Shown: positions 46,751-56,053, counted from the stretch's first letter. The stretch: 64,000 nucleotides of DNA from Oscillospiraceae bacterium (GCA_902362965.1 CABIYQ010000001.1:124001-188000), one strand, 5' to 3'. Translations and numbers: made by a program. Notes: a model not told the origin generated them from the letters alone.

Positions 46751-49306
46751 AATAAAATCTCGTATTGCTTTTTCTACGGATTTTACTTCTTTTTGAAATT
46801 CAGATGCTGAAATTCTGAAAGCTCCGTTTCCCAGTATTATAATCTGTTCAAGATTATCAGATGTGGCGACTCTTACTCTATGCTTTTTTCCGATTTCATG
46901 GGTAACCTTTTCAATATACATATCGGCAGTTTCAGCTTCTTTAGTGTACACAACATTAATGTTATGTATTTTTTCAATGTTTCTTTGTCCGCCTTTTATT
47001 TTATATGCGTCAAATACTAGGATAAGCTCGCATTGTTTGAATCCCTGATAATTGCAAAGTATATTAATCAGCTGATTTCTTGCAAGATCCAAATTGTCTT
47101 TGGCAATTTCATTAAGTTCATCCCAAGCAAAAATTATATTATAGCCGTCTACAAGCAGATATTCCGGACCGGTCGGAATGGGCTTGGCATGATAATTATT
47201 ATTGATTGAATTATTTTTTCTGACAGGTTTAAAAGAAGAATTTTTATCACGGCGTATTGGTCCATAGGTACGTTCAAATATTTCCATTAATTCTTTATCT
47301 TCAACAAGACGCTTCTGATAACTGTGAATATGATTCTGTGAAATATCTTCTTGTTGATAATTATGATTAAGACAGCTTTCAACATGCATATGCTGCGTTA
47401 CTTCATTCCATTTAACAGTATATCCTGCACCATGAGAGCAGAAAACAGAATCAGCAGTATTTAAAATATCACTGTCGCAATTGTATCCGATTTCGGAAAT
47501 GACTTCTTCCGTATTGTGACATGGTTCATATCCCTTAAGACTGTAAAATAATCTGCCTTTACCTTTAGTATATTCAAGAACTTCATTATGATAATCTCTC
47601 ATTTCATAAGCCGGTACATTTCCTTCGATAACAGACATATCTCCTGATACTTCCGGCGAAGAAAAATTTCCGCACATTCTTTGAATATCTGATATGGCAC
47701 GTCCGGTATTCTCAGAGGGTATTTCCAGACGGAATTTATACCACGGTTCAAGCAGAATACTTTTAGCTGAACGCAGTCCGTGTCTGACGGCTCTGTAAGT
47801 AGCCTGACGAAAATCTCCTCCTTCGGTATGCTTTAGGTGTGCTTTGCCGGCAGTTAAAGTAATTTTCATATCGGTTATGGGAGACCCTGTAAGTACTCCT
47901 ATATGCTGCTTTTCTTTTAAATGAGTAAGAATAAGTCTTTGCCAATTTTTATTAAGTATTTCTTCACGGCAGTCAGCTGCGAATACAAGTCCGCTTCCTG
48001 GTTTACCTGGTTCCATAAGGAGATGTACTTCTGCATAGTGACGCAGCGGTTCATAATGGCCGACGCCTTCAACAGTATTTTCAATAGTTTCACGATATGC
48101 AATGCTTCCGTTGACGAATTCAACTTTCAGTCCGAATCTGTCATTTATAATGCTTTTTAATATTTCCAGCTGAATTTCACCCATAAGCTGAATATGAATT
48201 TCGTGGAGATGTTCATTCCAAATAACATGCAGCTGAGGATCTTCCTCTTCAAGACGGCGCAGTATATTCAGCCCCTTGTTAGTGTCAGGTTCTTCAGGCA
48301 GTAATAATTTATAAGTAAGAACCGGTTCAAGCAAAGGCGATTCAGAATCTGTTTCTGTTCCCAGACCTTCTCCGGAATATGTTTTGGTAAGTCCTGTTAC
48401 AGCACAGACTGTTCCTGAATCAACTGTTTCAGCAGTCTGATATTTTTTGCCGGAATATATTCTTATCTGATTTATTTTTTCTTCTATTAAATTTCCGTTA
48501 AAATTATAATTAATAGTAGTTTTTACTCTAAGATTACCTCCGGTAACTTTTAAATGCGTAAGACGGTTTCCCTGTTCATCTTCTGATATTTTAAAAATTC
48601 TTGCGCCGAAATTACTGCCGTATGCTTTTTCACAGGTATATTTTTCCAGAATATCAATGAATTCATCAATGCCGTCCAGTTTAAGCGCTGAACTGAAAAA
48701 ACATGGAAAAATATTTCTTTCAGAAATTGAACGGCTGATAGTTTCTGTACTTAGATTACCTGTTTCAAGATATTCCTGCAAAAGATTTTCATCATAAAGT
48801 GAAAGATTTTCTAAGAATTCTTCTGAATTTCTGTCAGTGTGAAAATTAATACAGCCGTCTGAAAAACGGCGTTTTATACTATTCATAATATAAGTTTCTG
48901 AAAATTTTGATATATCCATTTTATTTACAAAAATAAATGACGGAATCTTGTATTTTTGAAGAAGTTTCCAGAGTGTTTCTGTGTGGCTTTGTATTCCCTC
49001 AGAGCCGCTTATAACAAGTATTGCATAATCCAGGATCTGTAATGTACGTTCTGTTTCTGTAGAAAAATCGGCATGTCCGGGAGTATCCAATAAAGTAAAT
49101 TCTGTATTTCCTATGTGAAAGACTGCCTGTTTGGAAAATATCGTGATACCTCTTTCACGTTCAAGGTCATGTGTGTCAAGAAAAGTATCTCTGTGATCAA
49201 CGCGTCCCCATTTTCGGATTTCTCCTGTTTTGTAAAGTATTCCTTCAGAAAGCGTTGTTTTTCCGGAGTCGACATGTGCCAGAATTCCTAATACAAGTTT
49301 TTTCAT
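46745..49306 (-). CDS. TetM-like translational GTPase fused to a C-terminal NYN (YacP/Rae1) nuclease domain
   Basis: 853 aa. The N-terminal part is an EF-G/TetM-type GTPase with G1 AHVDSGKTT, G3 DTPGHADF, G4 NKMD and EF-G-like domains through about residue 640. A linker of about 70 residues leads to a NYN domain (715-853) of the YacP type: EYLLVDGYNIIFAWDEL, LILVFDAYKI, EAETADMYIE and VATSDNLEQ, keeping acidic residues near 720, 766, 795 and 817. TetM removes tetracycline from the ribosome; Rae1/YacP cuts mRNA in the ribosomal A site. One protein carrying both suggests ribosome-directed mRNA cleavage (inference). Tetracycline resistance is not shown. Confidence 0.85.
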   Translation of the reverse strand: MKKLVLGILAHVDSGKTTLSEGILYKTGEIRKWGRVDHRDTFLDTHDLERERGITIFSKQAVFHIGNTEFTLLDTPGHADFSTETERTLQILDYAILVISGSEGIQSHTETLWKLLQKYKIPSFIFVNKMDISKFSETYIMNSIKRRFSDGCINFHTDRNSEEFLENLSLYDENLLQEYLETGNLSTETISRSISERNIFPCFFSSALKLDGIDEFIDILEKYTCEKAYGSNFGARIFKISEDEQGNRLTHLKVTGGNLRVKTTINYNFNGNLIEEKINQIRIYSGKKYQTAETVDSGTVCAVTGLTKTYSGEGLGTETDSESPLLEPVLTYKLLLPEEPDTNKGLNILRRLEEEDPQLHVIWNEHLHEIHIQLMGEIQLEILKSIINDRFGLKVEFVNGSIAYRETIENTVEGVGHYEPLRHYAEVHLLMEPGKPGSGLVFAADCREEILNKNWQRLILTHLKEKQHIGVLTGSPITDMKITLTAGKAHLKHTEGGDFRQATYRAVRHGLRSAKSILLEPWYKFRLEIPSENTGRAISDIQRMCGNFSSPEVSGDMSVIEGNVPAYEMRDYHNEVLEYTKGKGRLFYSLKGYEPCHNTEEVISEIGYNCDSDILNTADSVFCSHGAGYTVKWNEVTQHMHVESCLNHNYQQEDISQNHIHSYQKRLVEDKELMEIFERTYGPIRRDKNSSFKPVRKNNSINNNYHAKPIPTGPEYLLVDGYNIIFAWDELNEIAKDNLDLARNQLINILCNYQGFKQCELILVFDAYKIKGGQRNIEKIHNINVVYTKEAETADMYIEKVTHEIGKKHRVRVATSDNLEQIIILGNGAFRISASEFQKEVKSVEKAIRDFIL

Positions 49307-49338
49307 TTTTTAATCCTTTAATATAATATTATAATAAA

Positions 49339-49367
49339 ATTTTATCATAAATTTAAAATATATGCAA
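49339..49367 (-). promoter_or_regulatory. Candidate promoter of the GTPase-NYN gene
   Basis: On the minus strand TTGCAT (49367-49362), 17-bp spacer and TAAAAT (49344-49339), followed by an AAAGGATT ribosome binding site before ATG at 49306. No leader peptide or attenuator typical of tetM genes was seen in the short leader. Confidence 0.5.
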
Positions 49368-49435
49368 CTTTTTTTGTTCTAAATATTTAAGGACATGCAT
49401 AGGATTATAACAACAGAAAAAAGGACGTGATTAAA

Positions 49436-50356
49436 GTGACTGATATAAAAAATTTCAAAAAAGTACTGTTGTACATGCCTAAAGGAATTTCCAGCGCTAT
49501 GAATAAGATTTCAACGGAAAATACCAGCCGTATTAATGAAATAAGACTTAGAATAAACAAACCTGTCAGTGTTTCATCGTACGGTAAAAATTATTTTGTT
49601 ACCGAAAACGGAGGATTGACAACTCATAAAAGTCTGGGTATTGTTGTGCAGAAAAATGATATAAATGAATGCTTCAGAGCGATATGCGATTATTCGCTGC
49701 ATAGTTATACAAAGGAAATTTCAGAGGGATTTATTACTCTGGAAGGCGGAAATCGAGTAGGGATATCCGGTACGGCAGTATTAAATGGAAATTACGTTGA
49801 AACTTTAAAATATATTAACGGAATTAATTTCAGAATATCCGGACAGGTTTTCGGATGCAGTGAAAAAATATGTGAAAGATTATATGATGTGAAACCTGTG
49901 AGTCTTTTAATTATCGGACCGCCTCTCAGCGGAAAAACAACTATCTTGAAAGATATGTGCCGTATACTTGGAGAAAAGTATAAAATTTCAGTTATAGATG
50001 AACGAAGTGAAATTGCGGCCGTATATCATGGAGAGGCTAAGAACGATATAGGTACGTTTACAGACATTTTTGATGGGTACCCGAAGGGCGAAGGCATAAC
50101 TTCTGCGGTAAGAGTTATGTCTCCGGAAATTGTTATCTGTGATGAGATAGGAGGGAAGAGAGATTGCAACGCTATACTGGATTCTGTAAATTCGGGAGTC
50201 AAATTTATTGCGACAGTACATGGAAGTTCAGTTGAAGAGGTCTTGAAACGCAGAAATATTGCAGATCTTATTTCAAATGAAATATTTCAATATGGAGTTT
50301 TGCTTGGCTCCGGAAGCAGAATAGGCGAAGTTATGGAAATAAAAAAAATAGTATAG
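49436..50356 (+). CDS. spoIIIAA: Stage III sporulation protein AA, secretion-type ATPase
   Basis: 306 aa. GTG at 49436 is preferred, because AAAGGA lies about 10 nt upstream; the in-frame GTG at 49427 is only 2 nt from it. RINEIRLRINKPV, Walker A GPPLSGKTT, VIDERSEIAAVY and VICDEIGG are typical. SpoIIIAA is the engine of the mother cell-forespore channel. The upstream region has CATAGGAT (49398-49405), which may be a SigE -10, but no good -35 is seen. Confidence 0.94.
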   Translation: MTDIKNFKKVLLYMPKGISSAMNKISTENTSRINEIRLRINKPVSVSSYGKNYFVTENGGLTTHKSLGIVVQKNDINECFRAICDYSLHSYTKEISEGFITLEGGNRVGISGTAVLNGNYVETLKYINGINFRISGQVFGCSEKICERLYDVKPVSLLIIGPPLSGKTTILKDMCRILGEKYKISVIDERSEIAAVYHGEAKNDIGTFTDIFDGYPKGEGITSAVRVMSPEIVICDEIGGKRDCNAILDSVNSGVKFIATVHGSSVEEVLKRRNIADLISNEIFQYGVLLGSGSRIGEVMEIKKIV

Positions 50357-50370
50357 GAGGAATTTCAACT

Positions 50371-50874
50371 ATGATTCGTATTGCCGGAACGCTTTTGATT
50401 TTTTTGACTTCAGCGGCTGTTGGAATATTCTTATCCAATAGTATAAAAAACAAAAAAGAGAGACTTATCAAGGAAAGAAAGATGCTAGAAGAAATATCCA
50501 TTATGATAAGATTTAACTCTTTTACTCTGAAAGAGATAATTTTTGAATTAGAAAATGCTGGGTTATATAATGATTTCAAATTTTTAAATAAGCTTACGAT
50601 AATACTCAAAAATGTAGTTTCATTTCCTGTGGCTTGGGAGCAAGCAGTAAAAGAGGATGATATTCTTTCTGAAAGTGAAAAAAAGTTATTAACGGAAATA
50701 GGATATAGTCTTGGAACTTCCGATATTGACGGACAGCTTTCTACTCTTAATATTTATAAAGCCAGATTAGATGAGCTGATTGAAGAAGAATCGGAAAAAT
50801 ACAGGATAAAGGGGAAGATGTACCGATCGCTTGGAGTTATGTTTGGTGCAATGATAGGAATTTTAATTGTTTAG
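50371..50874 (+). CDS. spoIIIAB: Stage III sporulation protein AB
   Basis: 167 aa, one N-terminal membrane helix (AGTLLIFLTSAAVGIFLS) and a cytosolic helical domain. The C-terminal GVMFGAMIGILIV is the second membrane segment typical of SpoIIIAB (GspF-like). 14 nt after spoIIIAA, RBS AGGAGG. Confidence 0.92.
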   Translation: MIRIAGTLLIFLTSAAVGIFLSNSIKNKKERLIKERKMLEEISIMIRFNSFTLKEIIFELENAGLYNDFKFLNKLTIILKNVVSFPVAWEQAVKEDDILSESEKKLLTEIGYSLGTSDIDGQLSTLNIYKARLDELIEEESEKYRIKGKMYRSLGVMFGAMIGILIV

Positions 50875-50884
50875 GAGAAAACAA

Positions 50885-51079
50885 ATGGATGTTGATCTGA
50901 TTTTTAAAATTGCGGGAATAGGAATTATAGTTGCGGTTCTGAATCTTGTTCTGAAACGTGCTGAGAGGGAAGAACAGGCAATGATGACCACTCTTGCCGG
51001 ACTTATAGTCGTTTTAATGATGATTATAAGCAGTATAAGCGATTTGTTTGATACAGTAAAATCGGTGTTCGGGCTATGA
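50885..51079 (+). CDS. spoIIIAC: Stage III sporulation protein AC
   Basis: 64 aa from ATG at 50885, preceded by AGGAGA. Two membrane helices (IAGIGIIVAVLNLVL and LAGLIVVLMMIISSI). The in-frame extension upstream to 50867 is not used. Overlaps spoIIIAD by 4 nt. Confidence 0.93.
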   Translation: MDVDLIFKIAGIGIIVAVLNLVLKRAEREEQAMMTTLAGLIVVLMMIISSISDLFDTVKSVFGL

Positions 51080-51468
51080 CGGCGGGCGTTGTTTCGGTGT
51101 GCGGTCTATGTATTTGCGCATCGCTTATCTGTAAAATAACTGAAAAGTATTCAAAAGAGCAGGCAATGCTTTTGGTATTAGGTGTATGCATTTTTGTATT
51201 TTTGATACTGATGTCAAATATTCCTGATATTTTTTCAAAAATAGATGAACTTATAAATCGATCCGAATTAAACGGAGAATATATAAAAATCGTATTTAAA
51301 GCGCTGGGAATATGCTATCTTACACAATTTTCGGCAGATATATGCAGGGACTGCAATGAAAATGCCATTGCGTCAGCAGTAGAAATATCAGGAAAAATTC
51401 AGCTTATTATTTTGGCTCTGCCTTTATTTGATTTGCTCATAGATACTGTAATGGTGATAATGGAATGA
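51076..51468 (+). CDS. spoIIIAD: Stage III sporulation protein AD
   Basis: 130 aa integral membrane protein with about four helices; the segment YIKIVFKALGICYLTQFSADICRDCNE is characteristic of SpoIIIAD. It overlaps spoIIIAC by 4 nt and spoIIIAE by 4 nt. Confidence 0.92.
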   Translation: MTAGVVSVCGLCICASLICKITEKYSKEQAMLLVLGVCIFVFLILMSNIPDIFSKIDELINRSELNGEYIKIVFKALGICYLTQFSADICRDCNENAIASAVEISGKIQLIILALPLFDLLIDTVMVIME

Positions 51469-52568
51469 AAAAGTTAATTTTGATAATTATTATGTTTTTT
51501 TCTTTTTGTATACCCGTATGCGCATCTGACAGTGAGGATGAATTATTAAAGGCAAGCGGTGCGGAGAACCTGAGCGTAGGGGATATACTGGAAGAGAATG
51601 GTATAAGTTTTGAAGATCCTCAAAGTATATTAAGCCTTAAGCCATCAAAAATATGGGAGATTATAAAAGACATAATTGAAAGTAAAATATCTCAGCCTTT
51701 AAAACTTTTTGTATCGTTACTGTTAGTTATAATACTTACCGCACTTATTGAGGGTACGGGGAATACAATCAGAAATAAGGAAATTTCAAAAATTTACGAA
51801 TTGATTTGCGTACTTGTTTGCGTTGCGGCGTTGTCTGTTCCTGTTTGTACTTGTTTGGAGATCGCTTCTGAATCGCTTTCTCAGGGAGCAGATTTTATGC
51901 TCGGATTTGTTCCTGTTTTTGCCGGAGTAGCGGCAGCAGGCGGACATATTACCTCTGCTTCAGGATATAATATGCTGGTGCTTGGTTTTTCTGATATTGC
52001 TATTCAGATAGCAGGCAATTTTTTTATGCCGGTATTAAGTATGTGCATCTGCCTTGCGATTGTTGATGCGGCTTGTGATACGATTGATTTAAGCGGTATG
52101 TTAAACGGTATAAAAAAAATCGTAACATGGGGACTTGGACTTATAATGGCAATTTTTACAGGTCTTTTATCTATACAAAGTATCGTCGGTTCGTCGGCTG
52201 ATACAATGACCACAAAAGCGGCAAAATATGTTATTTCAAACAGCGTACCTGTTGTGGGAGGGGCTGCGTCAGATGCGTATACGACGGTAAGAGGCAGTTT
52301 AGTACTTTTAAAAAACGGTATAGGAGGCGTGGGAATAATTGCTTTGGCGGTAATGCTTCTGCCGTCTTTAATATTGATTTTTTTAAATAAGCTTTCATTT
52401 TCGGCTCTTGGTGCGGCAGCAGAAATTTTTGGAGCCAAAAAAATTGTTCAGCTTTTTAAAAATATAAATTCAGTATTATCTGCGGCGTTAGGTATAATGG
52501 TTTGCTTTACGCTTATGTTTATTATATCTACAGCAATAATTATGATGGTGTGTACTAATATTTCATGA
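51465..52568 (+). CDS. spoIIIAE: Stage III sporulation protein AE
   Basis: 367 aa. It has a signal-like N-terminus (ILIIIMFFSFCIPVCAS) and multiple helices. GFVPVFAGVAAAGGHITSASGYNMLVLGF and SVPVVGGAASDAYTTVRGS are conserved. It is the polytopic mother-cell membrane component of the channel. Confidence 0.94.
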   Translation: MKKLILIIIMFFSFCIPVCASDSEDELLKASGAENLSVGDILEENGISFEDPQSILSLKPSKIWEIIKDIIESKISQPLKLFVSLLLVIILTALIEGTGNTIRNKEISKIYELICVLVCVAALSVPVCTCLEIASESLSQGADFMLGFVPVFAGVAAAGGHITSASGYNMLVLGFSDIAIQIAGNFFMPVLSMCICLAIVDAACDTIDLSGMLNGIKKIVTWGLGLIMAIFTGLLSIQSIVGSSADTMTTKAAKYVISNSVPVVGGAASDAYTTVRGSLVLLKNGIGGVGIIALAVMLLPSLILIFLNKLSFSALGAAAEIFGAKKIVQLFKNINSVLSAALGIMVCFTLMFIISTAIIMMVCTNIS

Positions 52569-52578
52569 GGTGAAATTA

Positions 52579-53037
52579 ATGGAATTAATGAAAAAAATAA
52601 TATTATCTGCATGTTTTTTAAGCGTGATCATAACAATTGCGGATTCAATAAAACCCGGTGAAAAATTTACTCAGCAGCTGAAAATGATTTTTTCTCTTGT
52701 TTTTATAACGGGAATTCTGTCAGCAGCTTTGAAAGGAGATTTTGCTTTTGATATTCCAGCGTTTGCGGATTTGGAATATTCTGAAGATTACAATAACGTT
52801 GAAAATGCGGCGGATAATATTTTGAAAGAAGAGACAGAAAGTAAGATAGATGCATATATTGAGGACATTTTATTAGAAAATGAAGTAACTTTTGATAAAA
52901 TTTCTTCAGATGTTAATATTGATGAAAATAACAGCATAAATATTAATAGGATTGATTATAAAGGAACTGAATTTGAACAAGCCCGTAATATCATTATTGA
53001 AAATTTCGGGGATGTGGAGGTGAAAAAGATTGAATAA
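52579..53037 (+). CDS. spoIIIAF: Stage III sporulation protein AF
   Basis: 152 aa from ATG at 52579, chosen because GAGGTG lies 6 nt upstream (the GTG at 52570 is part of that signal). Two membrane helices, then a soluble domain ending NIIIENFGDVEVKKIE. It overlaps spoIIIAG by 8 nt. Confidence 0.88.
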   Translation: MELMKKIILSACFLSVIITIADSIKPGEKFTQQLKMIFSLVFITGILSAALKGDFAFDIPAFADLEYSEDYNNVENAADNILKEETESKIDAYIEDILLENEVTFDKISSDVNIDENNSININRIDYKGTEFEQARNIIIENFGDVEVKKIE

Positions 53038-53563
53038 AATAAATGAATTCATTTCAAAACTAAAAAAAGGAGGGAATATTAAAATTGTTGTTTTTATGGG
53101 ACTTGCAGGAATACTTCTGATAATGTTTTCAGAACTTTTTTTCAGTAATGATAATAAACAGAAAGAAAACAGTATAAAATCAGAAAATATTAGCGGAAAT
53201 TATGAAAATTATGCACATGATATGGAAAATCAGTTGAAAAGAATTTTAGAAAAAATAGATGGAGTAGGAAAAGCTGACGTTATGGTTACTGTAGTAGGAA
53301 CAGAGGAGTACATATATGCGGAAGAAGAAAAAATAAAAACCGGTGAAAATGATTCGTCTGAAGAAAAACAGTATGTTATTATCGGTTCAAACGGTGATAA
53401 ACAGGCATTGCTGAAAAAAATTGTCAGCCCTGAAATCAGCGGTGTTGTAATAATATGTGAAGGAGGGGACAGCAATATTATCAAAGAAAGAGTATACAAC
53501 ACCATATCAGCCGTGTTAAATATATCGTCACAGAAAATATATGTGACTAAATCAAGTGAATAA
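53030..53563 (+). CDS. spoIIIAG: Stage III sporulation protein AG
   Basis: 177 aa from TTG 53030, preceded by GGAGGTGA. One membrane helix (IVVFMGLAGILLIMFSEL) and an extracellular ring-building domain (KRILEKIDGVGKADVMVTV, VVIICEGGD). SpoIIIAG forms a large ring in the intermembrane space. Confidence 0.92.
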   Translation: MNKINEFISKLKKGGNIKIVVFMGLAGILLIMFSELFFSNDNKQKENSIKSENISGNYENYAHDMENQLKRILEKIDGVGKADVMVTVVGTEEYIYAEEEKIKTGENDSSEEKQYVIIGSNGDKQALLKKIVSPEISGVVIICEGGDSNIIKERVYNTISAVLNISSQKIYVTKSSE

Positions 53564-53575
53564 GGAGAGCTTTAT

Positions 53576-54190
53576 ATGAAAAAACCATCTTTTATTATCG
53601 GTAAAAAACAAATAATTTTAACATGCATGACGCTCATGCTTGGTATCGCAGTTTACGTTAATTATGCTTTGACTGATAAAGAAGTACCCGTTAAAAAATC
53701 AGTATCAGTCAACGCAGACATTTCGGCTTCAGAAAGTTCGGTGAATACTGCCGAAAGTAGTACACCGGCTGAAAATGAAGATTCTGTTGATGCAGATGCT
53801 GAAAACTACGGTGAAAGTGAATTTGTTAATGGTGAAACCTCAGAAGATTTTTTTGCACAGGCTAGACTTGAAAAAATGACAAATCGTGATGAAGCGGTTC
53901 AGACTTTACAGGCAATAATGGGCGGCGGAGATATTACTGAGGATGAAATGGTAACAAATGCTCTTGAAGCTGTCGAAGTTTCAAAACTGATTGAAAGCGA
54001 AGGTAAGATAGAGTCTTTAATTAAGGCTCAGGGAATGGAAGACTGCGTCGTTTATCTTGACGGTAAAAGCGCCAAGGTAGTGGTAAAAACACAAGGACTT
54101 GACAAAGCTCAGGCAGCAGCGATAAAAGACATTATATTAGGAGAAGTTACTGTTCCGGCGGAAAATATACGGGTTTTTGAAGTTAAATAA
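53576..54190 (+). CDS. spoIIIAH: Stage III sporulation protein AH
   Basis: 204 aa. One N-terminal helix (ILTCMTLMLGIAVYVNYAL), a Ser/Glu-rich linker of about 70 residues and a YscJ-like C-terminal domain (DCVVYLDGKSAKVVVKT, EVTVPAENIRVFEVK). It binds forespore SpoIIQ. Last gene of the operon. Confidence 0.93.
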   Translation: MKKPSFIIGKKQIILTCMTLMLGIAVYVNYALTDKEVPVKKSVSVNADISASESSVNTAESSTPAENEDSVDADAENYGESEFVNGETSEDFFAQARLEKMTNRDEAVQTLQAIMGGGDITEDEMVTNALEAVEVSKLIESEGKIESLIKAQGMEDCVVYLDGKSAKVVVKTQGLDKAQAAAIKDIILGEVTVPAENIRVFEVK

Positions 54191-54222
54191 TAATTAAATT
54201 ATTTGATTATGAAAATAAGGAG

Positions 54223-54250
54223 TTGTTTATTCTGAAATTTGTGGTATAAT
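54223..54250 (+). promoter_or_regulatory. Sigma-A-type promoter of the Asp23/nusB region
   Basis: TTGTTT (54223-54228), 16-bp spacer, TATAAT (54245-54250). It would start transcription about 90 bases before the Asp23 gene. Confidence 0.55.
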
Positions 54251-54266
54251 GTATATATGAGAAATT

Positions 54267-54309
54267 GCAAGCTGGCGGAAAAAATATAATTTTTTTCCGT
54301 CGGTCTTGC
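54267..54309 (+). other. Leader hairpin before the Asp23 gene
   Basis: Imperfect long hairpin: 54267-54284 (GCAAGCTGGCGGAAAAAA) pairs with 54291-54309 (TTTTTTCCGTCGGTCTTGC) with G-U pairs and one bulge. The T run is within the stem, so it is not a simple terminator; it may affect mRNA stability or be the spoIIIA terminator. Confidence 0.45.
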
Positions 54310-54345
54310 TGAATAATGATTTATTCACCAATGAAAGGAAAAGAA

Positions 54346-54669
54346 ATGAATAACGATTTCAATAATTGTTCAGGAACATTAAAGGTTTCGGAAAATGTGA
54401 TTACTGAAATAGCTGTAAATGCTGTAAGTGAAACGGACGGAGTAGCTCTATACAACTCTTTAAAATCATTCGGATTAGGAAATCAGCCTCCGGTAACTGT
54501 AAAAATTACTGACGGTTCAGCTGAAATTACTGTATTGCTCGGTATTAAATATGGTTATAAGGCACAGGTATGTGCGGAAAATGTTCAGGAAAGTATTAAA
54601 TCAAGCGTTCAGGATATGACGGGAATAATGGTTTCAAAGGTTAATGTGAAAATAATTTCATTACTATGA
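54346..54669 (+). CDS. Asp23/Gls24 family envelope-stress protein
   Basis: 107 aa from ATG at 54346 (RBS AAAGGA). GTLKVSENVITEIAVNAVSETDGV and ITVLLGIKYGYKAQVCAENVQESIKSSVQDMTG (residues about 10-33 and 62-94) are the Asp23 family pattern. In Clostridia a copy of this gene sits just before nusB (the YqhY position), where it has been linked to lipid synthesis control. Confidence 0.9.
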   Translation: MNNDFNNCSGTLKVSENVITEIAVNAVSETDGVALYNSLKSFGLGNQPPVTVKITDGSAEITVLLGIKYGYKAQVCAENVQESIKSSVQDMTGIMVSKVNVKIISLL

Positions 54670-54699
54670 AATACGGATTATAAAAAACGGAGGTATGAA

Positions 54700-55116
54700 A
54701 TGACAAGAAGAGAAATAAGAAACTGTGCGTTTATATTGATTTATGAAAAGCTTCTGCGAGATGATCCTATACAAGAATTATATGAAACAGCAGATGAAAT
54801 AGAGGAAATAACTGTTAATGACAGTGTGAAAATACTGGTTGAAAGCGTCTTGGAAAAAGCAGAAGAACTGGATGGTAAAATTTCAAATTACAGTACCACA
54901 AGAAGCTTAACAAGAATCCCCAAAATAAATCTTGCAATTTTAAGAATAGCATTTTATGAAATTTTATATGATGATTTAACTCCTGTAAACGCTGCAATCA
55001 ATGAAGCAGTACTTCTATCTCAAGCCTATTCGTATAAAGAAGATACTGCATTTATAAACGGCGTTTTAAGTTCGTTTGCTAAATCGCTTTCACAGGAGAC
55101 GCCTGCTAATGTCTGA
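54700..55116 (+). CDS. nusB: Transcription antitermination factor NusB
   Basis: 138 aa all-helical protein. TRREIRNCAFILIYEKLL at the start and LAILRIAFYEILYDDLTPVNAAINEAVLLSQAYS (residues about 85-118) match NusB. It takes part in rRNA antitermination with NusE. Its end overlaps the next start by 8 nt. Confidence 0.95.
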   Translation: MTRREIRNCAFILIYEKLLRDDPIQELYETADEIEEITVNDSVKILVESVLEKAEELDGKISNYSTTRSLTRIPKINLAILRIAFYEILYDDLTPVNAAINEAVLLSQAYSYKEDTAFINGVLSSFAKSLSQETPANV

Positions 55117-56053
55117 ATTTTTGGGTATTGATACCAGTAATTACACTACTTCGGCGGCAATTTACGATGATGAGAAAAATAAAGCGGTTCAGGAAAAAAT
55201 GCTGCTTCCGGTAAAGTCAGGAGAGTGCGGACTGCGCCAAAGCGACGCAGTGTTCCATCATACTAAACAAATTTCAAGCGTACTGGAAAGCCTGCTGAAA
55301 AATAGTGAAACGTTTAAAGCGATCGGAGTTTCGGACAGACCAAGAAATTTTGACGGTTCATACATGCCTTGTTTTCTTGTTGGCAAGAATGCTGCTGAAA
55401 TTATTTCATATACAGCGAAAACAGACGTTTTTTATACGTCTCATCAGATCGGTCATATTGCAGCCGCATTGTTTTCATGCGGTAAATTGCCGCTGATGAA
55501 TGAAAGATTTCTTGCTTTTCATGTAAGCGGAGGAACAACAGATTGTCTTTTATGCACTCCGGATGAAAATGAAATCATAAATGCTCAATTGTTTTCAAGT
55601 TCCCTTGATTTAAAAGCAGGACAGGCTATTGACAGAATCGGAGTTATGATGGGAATGAATTTTCCGTGCGGAAAACAACTTGAAAAACTGGCTTCTTACA
55701 GCAATGAAAATTTTAAAATAAACGTTAAACTGAAAAATAATGACTGCTGCTTATCAGGTCTGGAAAATCAGTGCCGTAAAATGTTTGAATCGGGCGTCCC
55801 TCAAGCTGATGTTGCAAAGTATTGCCTTACTTTTATAGGCAAAACTATAAAGAAAATGACAGCCGCTGCTTTTGCAGAGCTTGGTGAAATGCCTGTTGTA
55901 TATGCCGGCGGAGTTATGTCTGATATGTATATAAAAGAAATGCTTGAAAATAATGAAACTTATTTTGCACAACCGGAATTTTCATGTGATAACGCAGTAG
56001 GAACTGCGGTTATCGCTTCAGAAAAATATAAAAGGAAATACAGAAAATGCTGA
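55109..56053 (+). CDS. TsaD paralogue (O-sialoglycoprotein endopeptidase-like, M22 fold)
   Basis: 314 aa from ATG at 55109; AGGAG lies 11 nt upstream inside nusB. FLGIDTSNYTTSAAIYDD, TSHQIGHIAAALFS (keeping the HxxxH metal motif), AFHVSGGTTDCLLC and VVYAGGVMSDMYI are of the TsaD/Kae1 superfamily. True TsaD makes t6A in tRNA with TsaBE; this short form, fixed between nusB and xseA in Clostridia, is a separate paralogue whose function is not known to me. Confidence 0.82.
   Translation: MSEFLGIDTSNYTTSAAIYDDEKNKAVQEKMLLPVKSGECGLRQSDAVFHHTKQISSVLESLLKNSETFKAIGVSDRPRNFDGSYMPCFLVGKNAAEIISYTAKTDVFYTSHQIGHIAAALFSCGKLPLMNERFLAFHVSGGTTDCLLCTPDENEIINAQLFSSSLDLKAGQAIDRIGVMMGMNFPCGKQLEKLASYSNENFKINVKLKNNDCCLSGLENQCRKMFESGVPQADVAKYCLTFIGKTIKKMTAAAFAELGEMPVVYAGGVMSDMYIKEMLENNETYFAQPEFSCDNAVGTAVIASEKYKRKYRKC

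Noticed and set aside
46745..49306. Annotation as a true tetracycline resistance gene
   Set aside because: No mobile element, leader peptide or tet regulator is near, and the NYN fusion points to a different ribosome role; resistance cannot be stated from sequence.
49398..49405. SigE promoter of the spoIIIA operon
   Set aside because: CATAGGAT resembles a SigE -10, but no matching -35 lies at the right distance; kept only as a remark.
52004..52438. 144-aa minus-strand open frame inside spoIIIAE
   Set aside because: Antisense shadow of a well-supported sporulation gene; no start signal.
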